Numbered from the stretch's first letter, positions 45,838-57,349 are shown. The stretch: DNA of 64,000 nucleotides from an uncultured Clostridia bacterium (GCA_949388605.1 CASKJV010000005.1:1-64000); one strand, 5' to 3'. Notes: generated from the letters alone by a model not told the origin. Numbers and translations are program-made.

Positions 45838-46317
45838 CTACTTAAGTTCTTTTCTATTATTTTGAATTGTTTCAATTGCATTTTGAATTGTCATTTCAAC
45901 ACCATTTAAACTTTTTCCTAGTTCAAGCATATTGTTTTCGATATTAGCTAAAATTCCATCAACATAATCATTTGTACCTTGCGTAATCTCTCTATACATC
46001 TCATTTGCATCAGCTATAATCTCTGTTTTTTTATCATAAGCCTTTTTTGTAATTTCATGTTCATCTATCATAGAAATAATTCTGTTTTCTGCCTCTTTAA
46101 CAATATCATTAGCATCTTTTTGTGCTTCATTAATTATTCTTTCTCTTTCTTCTTTTATCCATTTTGCTTGTTTTAATTCATCTGGTAATTTTAGTCTTAT
46201 TTCTTTAATTATATCTAACAGTTGATCCTTTTCTACAATACTTTTTTCAGTAAAAGGTACTGTTTTACTGTTCTCTAATATATCTTCTAATGTTTCTAGT
46301 AATGTAAAGATTTCCAT
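45838..46317 (-). CDS. Coiled-coil protein, ATP synthase subunit B-like
   Basis: 159 residues, almost fully helical: WIKEERERIINEAQKDANDI and VKEAENRIISMIDEHEI look like the peripheral-stalk heptads of ATPase B/E subunits, and genes of this kind are found near rsmD and division genes in Clostridia. No membrane helix and no other ATPase subunit genes, so it is not part of an ATP synthase here. Function unknown, possibly related to the DivIVA-like system nearby. Confidence 0.65.
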   Translation of the reverse strand: MEIFTLLETLEDILENSKTVPFTEKSIVEKDQLLDIIKEIRLKLPDELKQAKWIKEERERIINEAQKDANDIVKEAENRIISMIDEHEITKKAYDKKTEIIADANEMYREITQGTNDYVDGILANIENNMLELGKSLNGVEMTIQNAIETIQNNRKELK

Positions 46318-46419
46318 CTTTTACTCCATTCCTTTCCTAGAAGTGAATTTCAAAAAACAGAATTAATATCTTCTAACAACTTAGAATTTACTATTTCAGT
46401 TTATTCACTAACGTGTTTA

Positions 46420-46983
46420 TTAAATATTAAGGTAACTTAAAAATAATAAGTATACTCTTCCATATTTTTTTACATCTGTTATTTCTAAAATTCCTGTATC
46501 TAAATTTTTTATTACCTTTTCTTTATCATCAGTTTCTAAAATTATAATTCCATTTTCTTTTATTAGCTTATTTTGACTTATAATTTTAGTAGCTTCTTCT
46601 GCAAAGTTAGTCTTATAGGGTGGATCTAAAAAAATCACATCAAATTGTTCTTTATTTATATGTAATTGTTCTAATGCCTTTTTATAATCACAATTAAGTA
46701 ATAAAATTTTATCTTTTGTTTTTGTTTTTTCAATATTTTGATTAATTATTTTTATTGCGTCTCGTGAAGAATCACATAATACTGCTCTATTAGCTCCTCT
46801 ACTTAAAGCTTCAAGTCCTAAAGCACCACTTCCAGAAAATAAATCTAAAACATTTGCTTCTTGTAATCTAAAATTAATTTTGCTAAAGAGAGCCTCTTTA
46901 ACTCTGTCTAATGTTGGTCTAGTATTTATTCCTTCTAACGTATATAGTTTTGTTCCTCTCATAGTTCCGCTAATAATTCTCAT
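46420..46983 (-). CDS. rsmD: 16S rRNA (guanine966-N2)-methyltransferase
   Basis: A 187-residue Rossmann methyltransferase. MRIISGTMRGTKL is the family start; ATG 46983 is preferred to the TTG six codons earlier, which reads through the AAGGTGG RBS. Motif I is VLDLFSGSGALGLEALSRGA near residue 46 and the catalytic motif DVIFLDPPY near 117. It modifies G966 of 16S rRNA. Confidence 0.93.
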   Translation of the reverse strand: MRIISGTMRGTKLYTLEGINTRPTLDRVKEALFSKINFRLQEANVLDLFSGSGALGLEALSRGANRAVLCDSSRDAIKIINQNIEKTKTKDKILLLNCDYKKALEQLHINKEQFDVIFLDPPYKTNFAEEATKIISQNKLIKENGIIILETDDKEKVIKNLDTGILEITDVKKYGRVYLLFLSYLNI

Positions 46984-47290
46984 ATGCCACCTTATATACA
47001 ATAAATAATTTCAAAAACACAAAAATCCATTTTTTGTTCTATATAATATATTTTATTCTAAAATATATATAAGTCAATATGATTAACACAATTGTAATAC
47101 AGTCTTAATTTTTTTGTAAAGAATACTTTATTTAATAATAAATACACAAATTTTTCAGAATAGAATCTATTATAAAAAATTGCTATGTTTTTTACTATAA
47201 TAGAACCAAAAAAACTTTTAAAGTACTCGAACATTTTAAATAATTTTAAGTGTCTCGCCTTTTCTCTTTATAATTTAAAGTTTTCTATTA

Positions 47291-47449
47291 GAACAAAAGT
47301 GGACGATACGATAATTACAAAATACAAAAATTTACTAAATCGTCCACGTATTTGTTCGAAGCGCCGATTTTGTTGTACAAAATCGTGTGCAAAAATTAGT
47401 GAAGCTTTTATTTAGTAGGAAAGTTCAGAGCACTTTCCTACTAAATAAA
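47291..47449. repeat. Three-hairpin intergenic repeat, best-preserved copy 5
   Basis: All three hairpins are perfect or nearly so: GAACAAAAGTGGACGAT with ATCGTCCACGTATTTGTTC; GATTTTGT-TGT-ACAAAATC; and TTTATTTAGTAGGAAAG with CTTTCCTACTAAATAAA. The preceding stretch (47180-47280) has AAAGTACTCGAACATTTTAA, which recurs in altered form near 58876. The region between rsmD and divIVA contains no gene. Confidence 0.8.
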
Positions 47450-47453
47450 AAAA

Positions 47454-47474
47454 GGACTAAATAAACTTTAGTCC
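47454..47474. terminator. Terminator after divIVA
   Basis: GGACTAAA and TTTAGTCC around a 5-base loop, T-run following on the minus strand. It lies directly against hairpin 3 of the repeat. Confidence 0.8.
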
Positions 47475-47490
47475 TCACATTTATTACATT

Positions 47491-47943
47491 TTATACTTCA
47501 CTCTCTTTATTATCTTGTAACATTTCTAATTGTGAAATTAATAAAGCTTCCATTTTGGCTTTATAAACACCAAATTGTCTTTTTAACTCTTCAGTTCTTT
47601 TTCTTATTTCAAATTCTTCTTTTGTTATTTCATCTGTTGCTCTTCTTGCTTCGCTTTGAGCATCCCTTATAATTTGGTCAGCTCTTGTTTGTGCATTTGC
47701 CTTTATATCATCTGCTGTTGATTGAGCCATAATTAAAGTATTTTGCAAAGTTTGTTCTACATTTTTATAATGTTCCAAATCTTTTTTACTATCCTCAAGC
47801 TGATTTTTTAATTCATTATTTTCTTTATACAATTTTTCATAGTCAATAGTAAGTTGATCTAAGAAATCATCTACTTCATCCAAATTATATCCTTTGATAC
47901 TTTTTGAAAATCTTTTATTTTCAATATCTAAAGGTGTTAACAT
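47491..47943 (-). CDS. divIVA: DivIVA-domain cell division/polarity protein
   Basis: A 150-residue DivIVA protein. The N-terminal membrane-binding part is LTPLDIENKRFSKSIKGYN, followed by LDEVDDFLDQLTIDYEKLYK and a long coiled coil. It recognises curved membrane at poles and septa. It follows sepF by 20 bases in a division cluster. RBS TTAGGAGGTAACAGT. Confidence 0.92.
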   Translation of the reverse strand: MLTPLDIENKRFSKSIKGYNLDEVDDFLDQLTIDYEKLYKENNELKNQLEDSKKDLEHYKNVEQTLQNTLIMAQSTADDIKANAQTRADQIIRDAQSEARRATDEITKEEFEIRKRTEELKRQFGVYKAKMEALLISQLEMLQDNKESEV

Positions 47944-47962
47944 ACTGTTACCTCCTAATATT

Positions 47963-48436
47963 CTACTTTATCCAAGAACCTGAAAATCTATTTTCAATTT
48001 TTTCTTTAGAAATTTCATTTACAATATCATAATTATAAGGTGCAATAACAAATATAGAATTAGATACTTTTTCAATGTTTCCATCTAAAGCTTTTACGGC
48101 ACCACTAACAACATCAACAATTCTTCTAGCAACATCTTTACTTACATACTCTAAATTTAAAACAACTGCATTTTTGGCTTTTAATTGAGTTACAACTTCA
48201 TCTGCTTGTTCAAAATTAGTTGGTTTTGATATTTTCATTCTTATTTGTTGTGGTTGAGGCATTGATACAACTTTATTTTTTCTTTTGAAAATGCTTAAAG
48301 CTTCTCCTTCATTTTCCTCTTCATTTTCATAGTCTTCTTGATAATCAGAATTATATTCTTCCTCATCATATTCGTCTTGAATGTCTTCATCTCCTAATAT
48401 ATAATTCATTAATTTTTTTAATGATGCTCCTGCCAT
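47963..48436 (-). CDS. sepF: Cell division protein SepF
   Basis: 157 residues: a short N-terminal amphipathic helix (SLKKLMNYILG), an acidic linker and the SepF domain (NFEQADEVVTQLKAKNAVVL and VARRIVDVVSGAVKALDG). SepF tethers FtsZ to the membrane and is needed for proper septa. First of the sepF-divIVA pair. Confidence 0.95.
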   Translation of the reverse strand: MAGASLKKLMNYILGDEDIQDEYDEEEYNSDYQEDYENEEENEGEALSIFKRKNKVVSMPQPQQIRMKISKPTNFEQADEVVTQLKAKNAVVLNLEYVSKDVARRIVDVVSGAVKALDGNIEKVSNSIFVIAPYNYDIVNEISKEKIENRFSGSWIK

Positions 48437-48591
48437 TATTTTTAGACCTCCTAATTTTTTCTCTTCATTCGTAGCTTAACATACATATAGTATCTATCTA
48501 TTTTTTGTTGTTGTCAAGTTTTTTTTCCAAATTATACTATTTGTTATACAAAAATAATTTTTTTGTAATTTTTTTGTAATTTTTATGTTAT

Positions 48592-49815
48592 TTAATGTAA
48601 TACTATTTCATCATATAAACTTATTGTTTCCATCTTTGAAATTTCTTCATCACTATATCCTAAAGCTTTTAATTCTTCTTTTTCATAATTTTCAACAATT
48701 GAATAAGTATCATTTTGCCTTAAAACTTTTACTAAAACTTTTTCTGTAAATCCTGCTTTATTTCTCTCTACATACACTCTATCATTTTCTTCTATTAATG
48801 CTGAATTGCTTACTTTTAGTCCTGAATAATTCCACCATACTATATCCATTGATATTTTTCTATATTCTAATAGTTCATCTACATCGTCCATTATTCTAAA
48901 AACAATAATTCTACTTTTTTCTTCGTCTTTTAAATAAATTATTTCTGCTTCTATTTCATCAGAATTTGATAATCTTAATAATACTTTGTCTCCAATATTA
49001 GCTGACATAGATTTTTCTGTATTCATTGATGTTACAATATATGATTCAAAATTATTGACAACTTTTCCTTTTTCATTACTTAATGGAATTGTTGCACCAA
49101 CTTTTAATTCAAAACTATCTAACAATTCTTTTGTTAAATAATCAAAATTATCAGTTTTTAATATTTCTTCTAAACCATCTACCCTATATGAAGCAAGTCC
49201 ACTTCTAGGTGCATAAATTACCTCTGATCCTGCTTCTAATTGAGCTTCTAATTCATTTCTTTTTTCAGCTAAAACTCTAACATATGAATCAGATGGACTA
49301 ATCACTCCTGTAATTTGTGCCTTCTTAGATATATATGCTTCAATTTTATTTTTATGCTCCTGAATTTTTTGTAAGTAGTTTACTTTATACATTAAATCAA
49401 TAGTATTCTCTATTTGATTTTCCAAACTTAATATATCACTAGAAGGCAAACTCAAATTATCAGTTTCAATTAATTCATTAATTTCTTCATCAAGTTCTGC
49501 TATTTGATTTAAAATATTTTCTTCACTATTTGAATAATATCTAAAAAAGGCTTCATCTTTTGCAACACGCTCTCCATCAGATAAAATCTGAACCATTCCA
49601 TTTTTGTAATTATCACCTTGTAATACAACTTCATCTCTTATAACATAACCTTCTGTCATTTCTTCATACGATAAAGATCCATTTGCCACAATAAAAAAAT
49701 CTGTAGGTTTTTTCAATATTTTTGTACCATTTGTAACTAGTATAATAAAAAATATCATAAAAACCAGAGTAATTATTATTTTTATAAAGTTACTTTTTTT
49801 CTTTATCTCTTTCAC
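48592..49815 (-). CDS. HlyD-like membrane fusion/adaptor protein
   Basis: 407 residues. A transmembrane helix at about 11-29 and a central helical hairpin (ILNQIAELDEEINELIETDN) frame a split lipoyl/barrel-sandwich part, with APRSGLASYRVDGLEE in the middle. The architecture is that of periplasmic adaptor proteins, common next to sepF and miaA in Clostridia without a partner pump. It starts with GTG overlapping the miaA stop (TAGTG), so it is co-translated. Exact function unknown. Confidence 0.75.
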   Translation of the reverse strand: MKEIKKKSNFIKIIITLVFMIFFIILVTNGTKILKKPTDFFIVANGSLSYEEMTEGYVIRDEVVLQGDNYKNGMVQILSDGERVAKDEAFFRYYSNSEENILNQIAELDEEINELIETDNLSLPSSDILSLENQIENTIDLMYKVNYLQKIQEHKNKIEAYISKKAQITGVISPSDSYVRVLAEKRNELEAQLEAGSEVIYAPRSGLASYRVDGLEEILKTDNFDYLTKELLDSFELKVGATIPLSNEKGKVVNNFESYIVTSMNTEKSMSANIGDKVLLRLSNSDEIEAEIIYLKDEEKSRIIVFRIMDDVDELLEYRKISMDIVWWNYSGLKVSNSALIEENDRVYVERNKAGFTEKVLVKVLRQNDTYSIVENYEKEELKALGYSDEEISKMETISLYDEIVLH

Positions 49816-50732
49816 TATAACTCCCCTAATATAGTACTAATATTTTGTTCTACTCCATTTTCAGTATCTAGCCATATTATTTCTTTATTTTTTCTAAACC
49901 AAGTTAATTGTCTTTTAGCATATCTTCTCGATTCTTGTTTTATTTTTTCAATCATTTCTACTCGAGACAATTCTCCATTAAAGTATTGCACTACTTCTTT
50001 ATATCCAAGTCCTTGCATTGATGTAGGAAATTCTGAATATTTCGAAATTAGTTTTCGCACTTCATCTTCTAATCCTTGCTCTATCATAACATCTACTCTA
50101 TGGTTTATTCTTTCATAAAGTTTACCTCTTTCCATTGTTATTCCAAAAACTTTGAAATCATAGTCCACACCTTTCTGTCTAGATAAAATTTCTTGTTCTG
50201 TTTTGGTTTTTCCCGTAGATTTATATATTTCAAGAATTCTTATAATCCTTTTTTTATCATTTTGACTTATTTTCTCTGTTGCCTCTGGATCTATTTTATA
50301 TGCTTGTTCATAAAGTTTTTTTAATCCTTCTTCTGTTTCTGCTATTTGAATTAATTTGTTTCTATATTGTTCATCAAATTTCATATCTTGATATTCAATG
50401 CCATATATTAAAGAATTAATATATAATCCTGTTCCTCCAACTACTATTGGAATTTTACCTTTTGAAATAATCTCTTTTATAGATTTTTCGCTATCTTTTT
50501 TAAAATCAGATACAGTATATCTTGCATCTGGAGATACAAAATCTACTAAATAATGATTTATTCCTTGCATCTCTTCTTTTGTAACTTTAGCAGTACCAAT
50601 ATCCATCTCTTTGTAAATTTGCATTGAGTCAGATGAAATTATTTCACCATCAATTTTTTTTGCCAATTCAATAGATAATTTTGTTTTTCCTGATGCAGTA
50701 GGTCCTACTATAACTACAACTTTAGGTTTCAT
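49815..50732 (-). CDS. miaA: tRNA dimethylallyltransferase
   Basis: 305 residues. The P-loop GPTASGKTKLSIELAKKIDG is at residue 9, then SSDSMQIYKEMDIGTAK and VGGTGLYINSLIYG. It adds dimethylallyl to A37 of UNN-reading tRNAs. It starts four bases after the mutL stop and is followed by the HlyD-like gene with an overlap. Confidence 0.97.
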   Translation of the reverse strand: MKPKVVVIVGPTASGKTKLSIELAKKIDGEIISSDSMQIYKEMDIGTAKVTKEEMQGINHYLVDFVSPDARYTVSDFKKDSEKSIKEIISKGKIPIVVGGTGLYINSLIYGIEYQDMKFDEQYRNKLIQIAETEEGLKKLYEQAYKIDPEATEKISQNDKKRIIRILEIYKSTGKTKTEQEILSRQKGVDYDFKVFGITMERGKLYERINHRVDVMIEQGLEDEVRKLISKYSEFPTSMQGLGYKEVVQYFNGELSRVEMIEKIKQESRRYAKRQLTWFRKNKEIIWLDTENGVEQNISTILGEL

Positions 50733-50736
50733 TCAT

Positions 50737-53337
50737 CTAGCTCCTTTTAAATTTTCTTTCTAAATCATAATTTGTCATTTTGATTGCTGTTGGTCTTCCA
50801 TGTGGACAAGTAAATGGATTTGGTAAAATTAACAGTTTTTTCATCAAAGATTTTACTTCTTTTTCGTCTAATTTCATTTTACCTTTAACTGCTGCTTTAC
50901 AAGCAACTGTAGCAATAAATTTATCTTCTTTTTCTTGTCTAGCTGTAACAGCAACTGTATCAATTTCATCTAATATGTCTAAAAATAATTGTTTTGTATT
51001 CATATCTTCACACATACTAGGTACTGAAATTAATTTTATTGTATTATCACCAAATTCTTCAAATGAAAATCCTGCTTTAGCAAACATTTCAATATTCTCT
51101 TTTGCTATATTCATTTCTTTGTGTGTTAAAGAAATAACATCTGGTAATAACAGCATTTGCTCGTCTTTTTGTTCTTCACTATAATAATTATTTTTTACTT
51201 TCTCATATAATATTCTTTCATGTGCAGCGTGTTGATCTATTATGTACATTTCATCTTTTATTTCTATAACTATATATGTATTAAATACAATTCCAATAAA
51301 TTTATATGGAATTTCTGAAAGTTCTTCTTTGTCCTCAAATACAGTCATATTTTCTTCTATTCCAGCATAAGAAAATTCATTAGAAGCATTCATTTTTTCT
51401 TTTTCCATTTTTTCTAATGCTTTTTCTTTTCTAACAGAAAATGGATCAACTCCAAAAGTCTTTTTATACATTTTGTCAAATTCTGGATTACTTTCAAATT
51501 CTTCTTTTAATGTTTCTCTAACTTTAACTGTATCTATAGTTTGAGTATTATCAAGTTCTATTTTAGACTCAATCAATTTTTCTGCCAACTTGGAAAAATC
51601 AGTCTCATTTACAACTTTTTTTTCAGCATTATATTCTTTATTATCTATATTGACACTATTTTCTTCATCATTTATTACAATTGTATTTTGTGAAACTTCT
51701 GTACCTATAGTTGAACTATTAGAATTTGTATCTATTTTTTGAGTATTATCAATGTTATTATCTGAATCTTTATTTAAAGCATTTTCATTTATATTTATTG
51801 CTTGAGTAACTTCTTTTGGTTCTAATTTTGTAGAATTCATAATAGTTGTTTCATCTTTTATTAAATTGTTTACATTATTAACATCTAATTCCTTTGTTTC
51901 ACTAGATATCAATGTGCTACCTAAAGAAACTGCTTTATCTACTATTTCATTATTAATTGTCTTTTCTGTATCTATAATATTGTTAGTATTTGTATCTATA
52001 TTTTCATTAGTGTTTATATCTATATTTTCATTATTTTTTTCACTTTTATATTTACTAATATATTCTTTTGCTTTTCTACTATTTTCATCTACATTTATAT
52101 TAGAAATATCAGATTTACTTTTTAAAGCTTGTCTGTATTTAAAAATTTCTTCTAAATGATTATTATTTAATTCTTCATCAGTTTCTTCTGGTTCTTTTAT
52201 AATTTTAGAAAATAATCCTGTAATTCCTTTTTTATTTTTATGAGTATCATAACTTTCTGTTGGTTCAGAAATCTCTAAAGTTCTATTTAATACTTCATTT
52301 TGATTTTCCTTTTTTTCTAAAGTTTCTCTTTCAATATTTTCCACAAGTTCTGATTGTGCTAAACTAGATTTTATAGCATGATAAACAGCTTTAAACACTT
52401 TAGATTCTTCCTCAAATCTAACTTCAAGTTTTGCTGGATGAACATTAATATCTACTAATTTTGGATCCATATCTAAATTTAAAATAAGAAATCCATATCT
52501 TCCTACTGGTATTATTCCCTTATAGGCTTGATCTGCTGCTGCTGTTAAATTTCTATCTTTTATATATCTTCCATTTAAGAAAAATAATTGATTACTTCTA
52601 TTTGCTCTTGCTACAACTGGCTTTCCAACAACACCTACAACTTTAATTCCTTCATATTCATATTCTATTTCATTTACTTCTGTAGCAATATCTTTTCCAT
52701 AAATACTGTAAATTACAGTTTTTAAATCACCATTACCATTTGTTTGAATTATAGTTTTTCCATTACTAATTAATTTTATTGCAACACTTTTATTTACTAA
52801 TGCAATTCTAGTAACAGTATCTTCAATGTATCCAGCTTCTGTATAATCCTTTTTTAAGAATTTGTATCTTACTGGTGTATTATAAAATAAATTTTGAACA
52901 GTTATTGTTGTTCCTACACTTCTTGCTGCTTCTATAAATTCTATAGTCTTTCCGCCTTCTACAACAATTTTGTGAGCTACTTTATCAGCTTCTTTTTTTG
53001 AAATCATTTCAACTTTTGCAATAGCCGCTATACTAGCTAAAGCTTCACCTCTAAATCCCATAGATTTAACAGTTTCTAAGTCATCAGCTGATCTTATTTT
53101 ACTTGTAGCATGACGCTCAAAGGCAATTTCCATATCATCTTCTGAAATTCCACAACCATCATCTGTTATTTTTATTAATGAAATACCACCATTTTTTATT
53201 TCAACAGTAATATTTTTTGCTCCAGCATCAATTGAATTTTCTACCATTTCTTTTACTACAGATGCTGGTCTTTCTATAACTTCTCCTGCAGCAATTTTAT
53301 TTATTGTTAAATCGTCTAAGAGAACTATATTTCCCAT
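50737..53337 (-). CDS. mutL: DNA mismatch repair protein MutL
   Basis: 866 residues from the ATG at 53337, which has AGGAAG seven bases upstream; longer readings pass through this RBS. The GHKL ATPase part is normal (KIAAGEVIERPASVVKEMVE, NSIDAGA, DDGCGI, TSKIRSADDL and GFRGEALASIAA). The linker (about 340-660) is unusually long and rich in Asn, Thr and Asp. The C-terminal domain has the endonuclease motif DQHAAHERILYE, ACKAAVKG and CPHGRPT, so nicking activity is expected. mutS lies outside the window. Confidence 0.96.
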   Translation of the reverse strand: MGNIVLLDDLTINKIAAGEVIERPASVVKEMVENSIDAGAKNITVEIKNGGISLIKITDDGCGISEDDMEIAFERHATSKIRSADDLETVKSMGFRGEALASIAAIAKVEMISKKEADKVAHKIVVEGGKTIEFIEAARSVGTTITVQNLFYNTPVRYKFLKKDYTEAGYIEDTVTRIALVNKSVAIKLISNGKTIIQTNGNGDLKTVIYSIYGKDIATEVNEIEYEYEGIKVVGVVGKPVVARANRSNQLFFLNGRYIKDRNLTAAADQAYKGIIPVGRYGFLILNLDMDPKLVDINVHPAKLEVRFEEESKVFKAVYHAIKSSLAQSELVENIERETLEKKENQNEVLNRTLEISEPTESYDTHKNKKGITGLFSKIIKEPEETDEELNNNHLEEIFKYRQALKSKSDISNINVDENSRKAKEYISKYKSEKNNENIDINTNENIDTNTNNIIDTEKTINNEIVDKAVSLGSTLISSETKELDVNNVNNLIKDETTIMNSTKLEPKEVTQAININENALNKDSDNNIDNTQKIDTNSNSSTIGTEVSQNTIVINDEENSVNIDNKEYNAEKKVVNETDFSKLAEKLIESKIELDNTQTIDTVKVRETLKEEFESNPEFDKMYKKTFGVDPFSVRKEKALEKMEKEKMNASNEFSYAGIEENMTVFEDKEELSEIPYKFIGIVFNTYIVIEIKDEMYIIDQHAAHERILYEKVKNNYYSEEQKDEQMLLLPDVISLTHKEMNIAKENIEMFAKAGFSFEEFGDNTIKLISVPSMCEDMNTKQLFLDILDEIDTVAVTARQEKEDKFIATVACKAAVKGKMKLDEKEVKSLMKKLLILPNPFTCPHGRPTAIKMTNYDLERKFKRS

Positions 53338-53344
53338 ATTTATT

Positions 53345-53530
53345 CTTCCTTTCCTCGCTTCACTCGTCATACGCACTTCAACGATTTTTTTCAAAAATCT
53401 TTAAACCGCTATGACAACGAATAAGACATTAATTAGTACCCGCTTCGCTCGCCATTCATACTTCAACGATTTCTTCAAAAATCTTTAGACCTCTGCGACA
53501 ACAAATAAGACACTTTTTAGCACCCGCATT
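53345..53530. repeat. Imperfect tandem duplication upstream of mutL
   Basis: Two units of about 85 bases follow each other. Each contains CTTCAACGATTT, TTCAAAAATCTTTA, a GACAAC-AATAAGACA stretch and a final TAGYACCCGC. Copies differ at several positions. They lie between the mutL start and the AT-rich region, within the mutL leader. Confidence 0.65.
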
Positions 53531-53639
53531 TCTTTATATGCGTACTTTAATGCATAAAATTTTGTTTGTTCTTTAATTTTATGCAAACATAATGTCTATT
53601 TATCTCATTTTATACTTTTTGAAAATTATATCATTAAAT

Positions 53640-53840
53640 TATTTTTTTGTACACTTTTTTAAAATTTTATTTTTATAATAATTATAATTTATACTTTAAT
53701 TTATTTAAAATTTTATTTAATTTAATTCTATATTTAATTTTATTTTATTCTATATTTAATTTTACTTTATTTAATTCTATATTTAATTTAATTTAATTTT
53801 ATATTTAATTTAATTTTATTTAATTTTATTTTATATTCTT
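53640..53840. repeat. AT-rich tandem repeat region
   Basis: Degenerate repetition of units like TATATTTAATTTTATTT, with almost no G or C. No coding sense. It separates the divergent mutL and the 41-residue gene. Confidence 0.75.
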
Positions 53841-54010
53841 TCATTTTAAAATTTATTTTTGGCTAGATTTCTTTTAGAATTTTATCTTACACAAAATTTT
53901 ATTTCATATTTTTAAATTTTATTTTGTAACAGTTTTTCTTATATTTCATAGTATATAACATACAAAAGATTTTACAAATCAAAAAAAACATAAAAAGGAG
54001 GAATTTTGTT

Positions 54011-54136
54011 ATGCCAGAAAATAGAGGTTGTGGTTGTGGATTATTCGGAGGAGATTGTGATTGTTTATGGATAATCATCCTTTTAATAATTCTTTTCTGT
54101 TGTTGTGGAAATAACAACAATAGAGGTTGTTGCTAA
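54011..54136 (+). CDS. Small 41-residue cysteine-rich membrane protein (YjcZ/SscA-like)
   Basis: Starts MPENRGCGCGLFGGDCDC, has one hydrophobic helix (LWIIILLIILF), then CCCGNNNNRGCC and stop. Ten Cys in 41 residues. AAAAAGGAGGAATTTTGTT precedes the ATG, and a strong terminator follows nine bases after the stop, which supports a real gene. Small Gly/Cys-rich one-helix proteins of this kind are common in sporulating Firmicutes (YjcZ/SscA-like); that assignment is by appearance. The longer ORF on the other strand is its shadow. Confidence 0.78.
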   Translation: MPENRGCGCGLFGGDCDCLWIIILLIILFCCCGNNNNRGCC

Positions 54137-54144
54137 TAATACTA

Positions 54145-54176
54145 AAAAAACGTGGAGTATTTTCTCCACGTTTTTT
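54145..54176. terminator. Bidirectional terminator after the Cys-rich gene
   Basis: AAAAAACGTGGAG with CTCCACGTTTTTT, T-run on both strands. Shared with the convergent groEL. Confidence 0.9.
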
Positions 54177-54217
54177 TATTTATTAGTAAAGTTCTCTGAA
54201 CTTTACTAATAAATAAA
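54174..54217. repeat. Hairpin-3 repeat, solo copy
   Basis: TTTATTTATTAGTAAAGTTC and its perfect complement around TCT. It matches hairpin 3 of the intergenic repeat family without the other two hairpins, and lies between the Cys-rich gene and groEL. Confidence 0.7.
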
Positions 54218-54261
54218 GACTTACACAAATTTCTGCTCACAAAATTTATTTCACAATTTTA

Positions 54262-55947
<1,686 letters not shown>

Positions 55948-56072
55948 TCAAAAGCAGTCACATACATAAGTATGCTCCTTTGCTTTTTTCAAAATTTTGC
56001 CTTGCAATTCTCGTTCTAAATCCTTTTTCCTTTTATTTTTACAGTACTAAAACTTACATATCTGCAACATAC

Positions 56073-56384
<312 letters not shown>

Positions 56385-56434
56385 TCATAATTAATTCCTG
56401 ATTAATTAATGAAAAAAATATTACTTTCTAAAAA

Positions 56435-56461
56435 TTAGCAGTCATATTTAATGACTGCTAA
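56435..56461. promoter_or_regulatory. Variant CIRCE operator (HrcA-type) upstream of groESL
   Basis: TTAGCAGTC-N9-GACTGCTAA, a perfect inverted repeat with the arm length and spacer of CIRCE (TTAGCACTC-N9-GAGTGCTAA). It differs only at one symmetrical position on each arm. It lies directly downstream of the groES promoter, about 80 bases before the start codon. Confidence 0.8.
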
Positions 56462-56464
56462 TAA

Positions 56465-56491
56465 TTTATACCCTATTTACTAAATTGTCAA
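56465..56491 (-). promoter_or_regulatory. groESL promoter
   Basis: Minus strand -35 TTGACA (56486-56491) and -10 TATAAA (56465-56470; TAAATT two bases later gives a 17-base spacing). The operator overlaps the expected transcription start. Confidence 0.7.
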
Positions 56492-56499
56492 TACAATAT

Positions 56500-57213
56500 T
56501 TAAAAAAACTTAAATTTTTTATTAGTAACTTCCAACTTTGTAATATCAAAGTATGTTAATTTAACTCCATATTCAGCAAGTTTTTCATCATATTTATTTT
56601 GCTTTAACTTTACTTCTAGATTTTTTGAATATTCAGATAAATAGTTTACATCTAATTTATATTCTTTAGAAATTTCATTTATTCCTTCTTCTATAGAATT
56701 TAAAATATAATTTCTTATTCTTTCTATCAATTCTTGTTTTGTGTAAATATTTCTTAATCCTATTACTTGACTAATAAATCTCTTTGGATTTTCAATTTTA
56801 AAATCGTATAATCCTTCTAATTTTATATATATTTCTGATGATTCTCCATTTCTCCAATTAACATATTTTATTGGATTATTAAATATATATTTATTATTTT
56901 TTAATATTCCTACATTTATAAATAGTACACATAACTTTTCATTTTCTGATTTTCTAATTTTTATTTTTTTTAATTCTTGAACTGTTTTTTTATCAATAAC
57001 AATAGGATTATCTACATAGTATTCTCCAATATCTTCTTTTACATCGAAAAGTTTTCCTTCTTTTATTAATAAAGCAATTTCGTTCTCTTTTATTCTTACA
57101 ATGTCCCCTTCAAAAACATTATATTTTTTAAATATTGTATCATTTCCTAAATGTTTAGATTCAATCACTTTTTTATCTGATTTTTCTTTTTGAATAAAAA
57201 CTAATCTCATCAT
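56500..57213 (-). CDS. SPFH/Band 7-like protein, short
   Basis: A 237-residue protein. GDIVRIKENEIALLIKEGKL and YYVDNPIVIDKK, with the later SPFH-like helices (FISQVIGLRNIYTKQELIER, AEYGVKLTYFDITKLEV), match the family sometimes called virion core protein/YdjI. No transmembrane helix is clear, and the usual C-terminal zinc-ribbon extension is missing. Function unknown, often stress- or membrane-related. Its stop lies just before the groES promoter. Confidence 0.65.
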   Translation of the reverse strand: MMRLVFIQKEKSDKKVIESKHLGNDTIFKKYNVFEGDIVRIKENEIALLIKEGKLFDVKEDIGEYYVDNPIVIDKKTVQELKKIKIRKSENEKLCVLFINVGILKNNKYIFNNPIKYVNWRNGESSEIYIKLEGLYDFKIENPKRFISQVIGLRNIYTKQELIERIRNYILNSIEEGINEISKEYKLDVNYLSEYSKNLEVKLKQNKYDEKLAEYGVKLTYFDITKLEVTNKKFKFF

Positions 57214-57349
57214 AATCTGTATCTTCCCTCGTTTTTATCTATTTTTACTTTCTTTTTCGGCCTTTATTAAAATTTTGAATAATAATTCTATTTATCAGGT
57301 CTTGAATTCCGTATTAAATTGTCTTATAACTCTTTAATTATTCTTTTTT

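Noticed and set aside
51645-52090. Repetitive Asn/Thr codons in mutL as a CRISPR or tandem element
   Set aside because: The reading frame of mutL continues through; the repeats are short codon-level low complexity without spacers.
53899-54120. Minus-strand ORF opposite the 41-residue gene
   Set aside because: It has no RBS, and the plus-strand gene has a strong RBS and terminator.
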